Positions 13,601-21,200 of a DNA stretch of 64,000 nt are shown here, in pieces. The stretch covers positions 10,661,501 through 10,725,500 of the forward strand of contig JAFFSR010000136.1 of NCBI GenBank assembly GCA_017163975.1, read 5' to 3'. A program made the position numbers and the translations under genes. The notes below the pieces were generated by a model. That model was not told where the DNA came from, searched no databases, and saw only the letters and a list, made by a program, of their open reading frames with translations. The stretch comes from Anastatus disparis. Taxonomy: Eukaryota > Arthropoda > Insecta > Hymenoptera > Eupelmidae. Numbering within the stretch: position 1 is the first letter of the stretch; each line of letters begins with the position of its first letter.

Positions 13601-16600
13601 TTCATTACTTTAAGTTGGCAGCGATCCTTCTTTCCTATGTTAAAGCATAGGGTACCCCTCTGACTCTTCACCTCCCCGCATGACACCATTGAACATCCTT
13701 AAGATTAAATATCTATCATAATTAAATTTTGCTTTCTCATAGAGAAAGCATTGTATCGGTAAAAAAAATTTTTTTCTATTTTTTCATTAATTTGTACATA
13801 TTTAGACTCAGGGAGTCGAAAAAAGTGGTTTCCAGAAAATGTCTGTATGTATATGTGTGTGTGTGTGTGTGTATGTGTGTGTGTGTATGTATTCAGTACG
13901 CCAATAAGATCTCGAGAACTACTCGATGGATTAACTTCAAATTTTGCATGCAATTTATTTTTTTGTCTAACTGGGGGGGAAGCTATTGAAAATTGATCTT
14001 CTTAGCTCAGTTTTTTTTTAGAGCCATTTTAAGAATTTTAAAAAAATTTTAATTTTTCATTTTTTTGATATTTTACGTAAACTACTCGAAGAATTTTCTT
14101 GAAAATTTGTATGAACATTATTTGCGACTGCCAAAAGAAGAAAAACTTTTACCAACTGATTTTCTTAGCGCACATTTAATTTTAGAGCATTTTGAAAATT
14201 TTGAAAAAAAATTTTTTTTTTCATTTATTTTTTATTTTACGACAACCATTCGATAGATTTGCTTCTAAATTTGTATGCAAATTATTCGCTATTGTCTAAA
14301 GAAAACAAGCTTTGGAACACTTATTTTCTTAGCGTAGTTTTAATTTTAGAGCATTTTGAAAATTTTGGAAAAAATCTCTATTTTTCATTTTTTTTCTATT
14401 ACACAAAAACCATTCGATAGATTTGCTTGAAAATTTTTATGGAAATCATTTGCAATGGCCTAAATAAAACAAGCTTTGAAAAACTTATTTTCTCAGTGCA
14501 GTTTTAATTTTAGAGCATTTTGAAAATTTTGAATAAAATTTTTCTAATTTTTTTTATATTTTACGTAAACTACTCGATGAAGGAGCTTCAAATTATGTAT
14601 GGGAATTATTTATGATTGTCAAAATAAAATGAACTTTTGAAAACTAATTTTCTTCAATTTTCTTAGCGCACATTTAATTTTAGAGCATTTTGAAAATTTT
14701 GAAAAATTTTTTTATTTTAATTTCTTTTCTATTGCACAAAAATCACTTGATAAACTTGCTCAAAAATTTTCATGCAAATTATTCACTATTATCTGAATAA
14801 ATCAAGCTTTGGAAAACTTATTTTCTTAGCGCAGTTTTAATTTTAGAGCATTTTGAAAATTTTGGAAAAAATGTTCATATTTCATTTTTTTTCCATTACA
14901 CAAAAGTCATTCGATAGATTTGCTCAAAAATTTTCATACAAATTATTTGTTATTGCCTAATTAAAGCAAGCTTGGAAAAACTTATTTTCTTAGCGCAGTT
15001 TTAATTTTAGAGCATTTTCTAAATTTTGAATAGAATTTCACTTATTTTTTGGTATTTTACGTAAACTACTCGATGAAGTAGCTTAAAATTATGTATAGAA
15101 ATTATTTACGATTGCCTAAATAAAATGAACTTTTGAAAACTGGTTTTCTTAGCGTAGTTGTAACGTTAAAGCGTTTTGAAAATTTTAAAACAATGTTTAT
15201 TTTTCAATTATTTGGTATTTTTTGTAAACTATTCGATGAAAATGTTCCAAAATTTGTATGCAAGTTATTGGTTATAGTGTTAAGAAGACAAGCTTGGGAA
15301 AATTAATTTTATAAACGCATTTTTAATTTTAGAGCATCATAAAATCACATTATGCAAATGGCAAAAGTAAGAAAGAGTAAAATTCATATAGTTTTCGTAG
15401 GTATTAAGACAGCTTTCAATACAGAGGATAGGGACATTTATATTAAAATCGTATTTAAAAAAATAAAATCAAATTATTCTAACTCAATGCGCTCTATGAG
15501 AAAGCATTGCGCCAAAGCACTTGGCAGCGTTTATTTATTTTACAAAGAAAGATTTTTTTTTTTTTAAATATCAAAATCGTTTCAGCAGGGCCCCTGAATC
15601 AGTGGGGCCCGGGGCCTCAGCCTTCCCTAGCCCTCCCCCTTAGTCCGGGCCTGCTTATCCAAACAGGATTAAAAGTTAGTAGGTATAGAGGAGGTAATCT
15701 TTTATTCCTAGTAGTACTCCTATCCTATACTACTATTGGGATTTCAAATGGACAGATAGTGGGGGAAAAATGGCGCCGACGAGAGCTGAACTTTAGTAAT
15801 GAAATTCGACTTTTGTCGGCGCCATTTTTCCCCCACTATCTGTCCATTTTAAATCCCAATAGTAGTAAAAATAGGGGTTTAAATAGAGCGCACATATCGG
15901 AGTAGTTCTGTATGTACTCTGACAGCAGTTGTACAATATCTCTTGATATACCTTACATTAGTTCTTCAGCAATTAACATGCAGTATTTTAGCTTCAGAAC
16001 CCCGCGACCCCATTACGTTCCAGTTGTTGTAAGTTTTCAAATTATTTTTTAAGTCAAAATTATTTAATTAATTTAAAGAAATGCACTGAAAAAAAATTAG
16101 TTATTTCAACAAATCTTTATTTGGTGCTACTTTAGTACATCGTTTATTCCAACATCAGAAAAATTAAGAAAAGTTCTAAAAAGAACAAGTAGAGTCATAA
16201 AAGTTTTATTGTGAATCTTTCCAGTTTTTGTAAAACCGTTTAACCAGGATTAATATAAGCTAATCCTTTTCTCTATTGTTTATTTACTTGGTTCAAATAA
16301 ATATTTGTTTGTTTTAAGAGAATGGTATTGCAGTTTAGTGAAATATTTAGTTCGTTTAAACAAATAGTTATTGATTTAAATAAATTTTTGACAGAAAATC
16401 TTGATTCAAATAAATACTTGTTTGCTAAAAAAATGGAAAACTAGTTTTAATAAAATATTTAATTAATTCAACTAAAAATTTAATTTTTAGCAATGAAATA
16501 TTTAGTCTGATCAACTAAACGCTGTGCACGGTTCAAATAAATATTGGGTAGAGAGTAGTGGAACGAACGATTTAGTTGAACTAAATAAGTTTTTGTTGAA

Positions 16601-18196
16601 ATAACTAAGTCTATTTTTCATTGCATATATGCTGTATACAGTATATTATATATTTAGGTATTCGGTGATTATAAATATTTTTTATGTTTAGTTTAAGGAT
16701 TGGCAGAGTAAAAGAAGAAATCGTTTCATGGAACGATTGCGCCACGATAACTGGATGTCGGGAAAATTTGTAGAGACTGGATTCGATGTATGGGATCTGG
16801 GAACGCTCTTCCGAAATGAAGAACTAATTGAGAATGTTCAAGGTATCTGTGTGACGTTTAAAGTATTTCAAAATAAATATCATGCATACGTTGGTTACAA
16901 TCTAGTTTCTAAAGGTGAATTTGTTCCTGCTCCTCCATCAATACCAATAGGGCTTCCCATTGAAAATTGTAGCATGGAATGAGATTGTGAGAAACCATGG
17001 ATTTGAATTGTATTTTTCACATCCAAATATATACATACACTGAAAAGAAAGTGGTGAGCTACGAGTCCCACGAAGTACTTCTGCTTTACCAAACAGTAAG
17101 CATGCAAATCTTTTCTCTGGTGGTGAGTGTGATGCCCCACAGAAGAAGCTAACCGTTCTTTTTGCGGGGCTTCTCAGTTCCCACTCGCGTCTCTCCGATG
17201 TGAAGTGAAGCTCTTTTGCCACAGAGGCGCTACTGTTCTCTTGCAGCGAGACTCCGTGCATACGAACTTAAGAGAGCGTGGTTCGACTACCGGTAGTTCA
17301 GCTACATCACCATTTATTTTTCAGTGTAATAATATACAAATAATAACTCTAATTTTATGTCTAATAAAAATCTATTCTTTTTAAAACTTTTAAGTTGTTT
17401 CTTTATACATAACGCCTTGAAGATTGAACTTTAGTGTGTCAACTGGTCATCTGAAAAACCCTTATAGTCTTTTTCTGTTTCTTCTTTATTTGATCCACAT
17501 ATCCAGCACTCTTTCTTTTTGACTCTCACGTCATCTTTTCTTAGTTTTTTTTAACCATATTATTTTCTCTACAAAGACTGTCATTATATGATATAAGTAT
17601 CGCTTGATCCTTTTTTATTTAGATTGTGATTGTTTACGATACTCGTGTTGAACTTAAATGCATAGGCTCTTTCTACGAACTACAACAACTTTCATATATA
17701 TATGCATATAATGTATTTGTTGAATATAAGACGAAAATAGTAAGGGATTAAAAAAGGGAAAACCCAAGCTCGTCGAGGGCGACAACACTATGTGAGCTAA
17801 ATCCGCACAAAAATCACGCTTTAAAGTGAGCTAATTAATAGATTATTAAACCGTATGATCAAATTCTACCCTGAGAATATTCCCTTTTATACTTTTTTGA
17901 ACAAAGTAAATCAAAAAAGCATTGATATTAAATCATGGATGACAATCATCCTTTGTACACATAAGAATATAAAGGAATATTTTATCATACATAATGATAC
18001 ATAGAAAAAAAAGTATAAACACTTTAATAAAAAATCAAACATCACTATAAATACACAAAAAAAAATTACAAATTTTAACGAAAAAGTTATAATTTTTTAT
18101 TTTAACCGAGGAAAATATATGATTTTATGTAAAAACTATTACGAATGCAGTTAATAGTAATATTTTTTTTGTATAGATTTTTACGTATTAAACATA

Positions 18197-18244
<48 letters not shown>

Positions 18245-21200
18245 CATAATAATAATAAGATATAAATTAATAAATAAAATATAAATAAATAATATATAAA
18301 TAAATAATAATATGTAAATAATATTTAAATTAGTTTACTAACAATGAGAGTGCAGTGCATTTGGGTCTCGGATTTTCTTCCAACTTCGAGATATTTTTTC
18401 CTACATAAGCCGTGGCCATTCAACCTAACGCTCAATTTTTTCAAAATTATGAGTAGTTTTGTCTGGATTTTAAGAAATTTTTGAAAAACTCTTAAAACTA
18501 AGATAAAACTGCTTATAATTTTGAAAAAATTGAGCTTTGGACCAAATGGACGTGGTTTGAATTTATGTACAAAAAAATATCCCAAAGTTAAAACAAAATC
18601 AGAGACCCGAATGCAATGCACTTTTCTTGTAAGTGAATTAGCGATTAACTCAAGAAAATTAGCTCCGGCGTTAATGAGTTAATTATTCTCGTAAATAAAG
18701 CAGTAGACGTAAGCGTAAACAATAAAGAAATAGAAAGAAAAAAAAAACAAATTAATTCATATATTTATTTTTGTATAATTACATGAAAAAAGTCGACATA
18801 ATCATGTTATGAGGATGGAAATATTCTTTAAGCTCATAGAGTCACTTCTAATGTAAGCTACACGCATATTTAATCGGTGTCATGGTCGCTTGTGACTCGA
18901 ATAACGATTTCAAACACTTTCGATGTCTTTTAGGAAAGATATCCGGTATACACCTAGAATTCATCAGATCCGCTTGGAAATTTACTTTCATAATAATAAA
19001 CTTTAGCGGTATTAAATGTAATTTTTTTTTTCTTTTAGCTTCAAAATTTTACTTATCAAGTTTATGATAAACGATTACAGTTTCACGGAACTGATAAAAA
19101 TTTTTTTTTTATTTCGACAAAATTTTCATTATTACTGTTTTTAATTTTAAATTAAAATTATTTAATTTAATGGAAAGATTAAAAGCTATCTTTTGGTATT
19201 CATTATATGATGATAAATTAGATTAAGTAGCTGAATAACGTTATAAGGTGTATAAAAATATACGTACAATTGTATGATTAATAAAGTTGTCGATTCTAAG
19301 TAATAATTCTTTTATGTCGATTGCCAGATGAATTCAAAAAATTTTAATAATTATAAAGCTACGCTACGTCATGATAAAATTGACAATAATTATAAAGCTA
19401 CGCTACGTCATGATAAAATTGACTATGATTAAAATTTTAAACTCTCTCAAAAGCTTTTACAAGATTGTATAATAACTTGATATATATACGCTTCATTAAA
19501 AATGACAAGATATGAATCAATATTAGCTCAATAGAAATGTGTTTTAACCTTGCATGAGCTTTGTTTATGTGGGCGTATAAAACTTAGCAATATCCTGGAA
19601 TTTCCCAGTTAGATAATTGCGAAATTAACTTCATCTCCTTTTTGCTCCTTTATAGATAATCTACTGTGATATTCGCGCGTCTATTATGTATAATGGAAAG
19701 TATTTTTATGTTCTTTTTTTGGACCGTTTTGAGTGTAGGCGTTTCTGAGGCCACGGCCAAATGTTTTTTAATGTACGTGGGATTTCTTTTAAGTGTTATA
19801 CAGTGTACACACGTTTTTGTATCAATGTAAATAAACAAAAAAAACTTACAATTTACTCGGTTTCATTTTTTTTTTCCTTTTTTTACTTAATTTGCATTAG
19901 CGACGGTGTCAAGTTGTTTTATTGTAAACATAAGATTTCATTGTTTATCTGATTCTATTTACTTTTTGTAGTTTTAAGTGGACAGTTTAGAATTTTACAA
20001 AAGCCAAGACTTCGAGAAATAATAGACAATTATTGTACAAGAAAAATACGAAATGCTTAATTAAAATTCTAATCTTGAGGATGTTTAATAACAACAATGA
20101 GTAAGTGTTTGTACGATTATTTTTTATTCTTTTGCAAATATATGAATCACCTATCGAAAGAGTCAAAGTTTTTCATTCGTAAATCAGTAGAACGTAAATT
20201 TTACAATTTAACAATCATGACTATTGTAAATGTATATTCAAAATGTTTAAAAAGCATATGTAAAAATAAGCGCGATTTTCAATCTAAGTAGTCAAGAGTT
20301 TGTTAAAAAGCTGTTGAAATTTGTAATGAAATATTGTATTTATATAAAATTACTTATATACAATACTTATATAAAATTACTTATATAAAATACTTATATA
20401 AAATTATATGTATAAGTTTTATTTAAGCATTATCAAGTTAATTAAGTTGCAATGAAAAAAAAGAATAAAGAAAAAAAATTAAGATAAATTTATAAGATAT
20501 AAAGATACATGAAAACAAACCTATGATCAACGAGGCCGGAGCTTGGATTTCTGCTGTGGCAACGTATGACGGTATCGTGACTTAACCTACTGCTACCTGC
20601 TTCACCAGTTAAATTAATGCCAATATTCGAACCAGTCGTTGATTCTTGACCCTCGGCTTTTTCTGCTTTTGCTGTACTTTCAGCATAAAGCCCCGTCATC
20701 GCGTACATGCTCTCGTTACGTCGATGACCAACATGATAGTTGCTGCCCGATTCCGATCTGTAATCAAACGTTTTAGGGATTTAGTTTTTTATATTTTTGT
20801 TTAATATTGCTTTTTTTTAAACTTCCTATGTAATTTATTTAATTCTCTGTCCAATAAATATTTTATTGATTGTAATAACTTAGTAATATAAAAAAAAATT
20901 TTATCTATTAAAAAATTGTTTTGCATTTAATTTTAAACAGCTGCAAAACTTCAATCATTCATTTTTGTATAAAAGATGCTTTGATAATCAAATTATTACT
21001 CATCATCATGCAAAAGATAACCTTTTACAAGCCTCATGTGACTTATAAAAAAATAATGAACCAGATATTTAAAGATTATTTGATTTTTTTTATCACATTT
21101 ATAAACAGCTTATAAGCAGTTTGGTCAAATTAATTTTAATGAGTGAAGAGGAAATGCAGATCGATAAATGCACAAATTTTTTTTTTGGATGTCATAACTA

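Larger units (their letters stand above)
9165..20520 (-). other. 11.4-kb Oatp intron rich in mobile elements and a nested gene candidate
   Basis: Separates the two CHSRNPS-encoding exons. Its contents are listed separately: SINE, large TIR element, higher-order satellite, GC-rich transposon fragment, hairpin, candidate plus-strand gene, three foldback elements, AAT microsatellite and two small tandem repeats. Remaining stretches (9557-11418, 12950-13850, 17328-18195, 18623-19345, 19424-20337) are plain AT-rich sequence. Confidence 0.6.

Noticed and set aside
15507..15905. 132-codon plus-strand frame
   Set aside because: It spans the poly-T run, the GC-rich transposon fragment and both arms of the hairpin, so it is explained by repeats.
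16895..17261. Two overlapping minus-strand frames opposite the candidate gene end
   Set aside because: They lie mostly in the CACTGAAAA foldback element and antisense to the better-supported exon.
18325..18621. 98-codon minus-strand frame
   Set aside because: It coincides with the foldback element; the frame reflects the palindrome.
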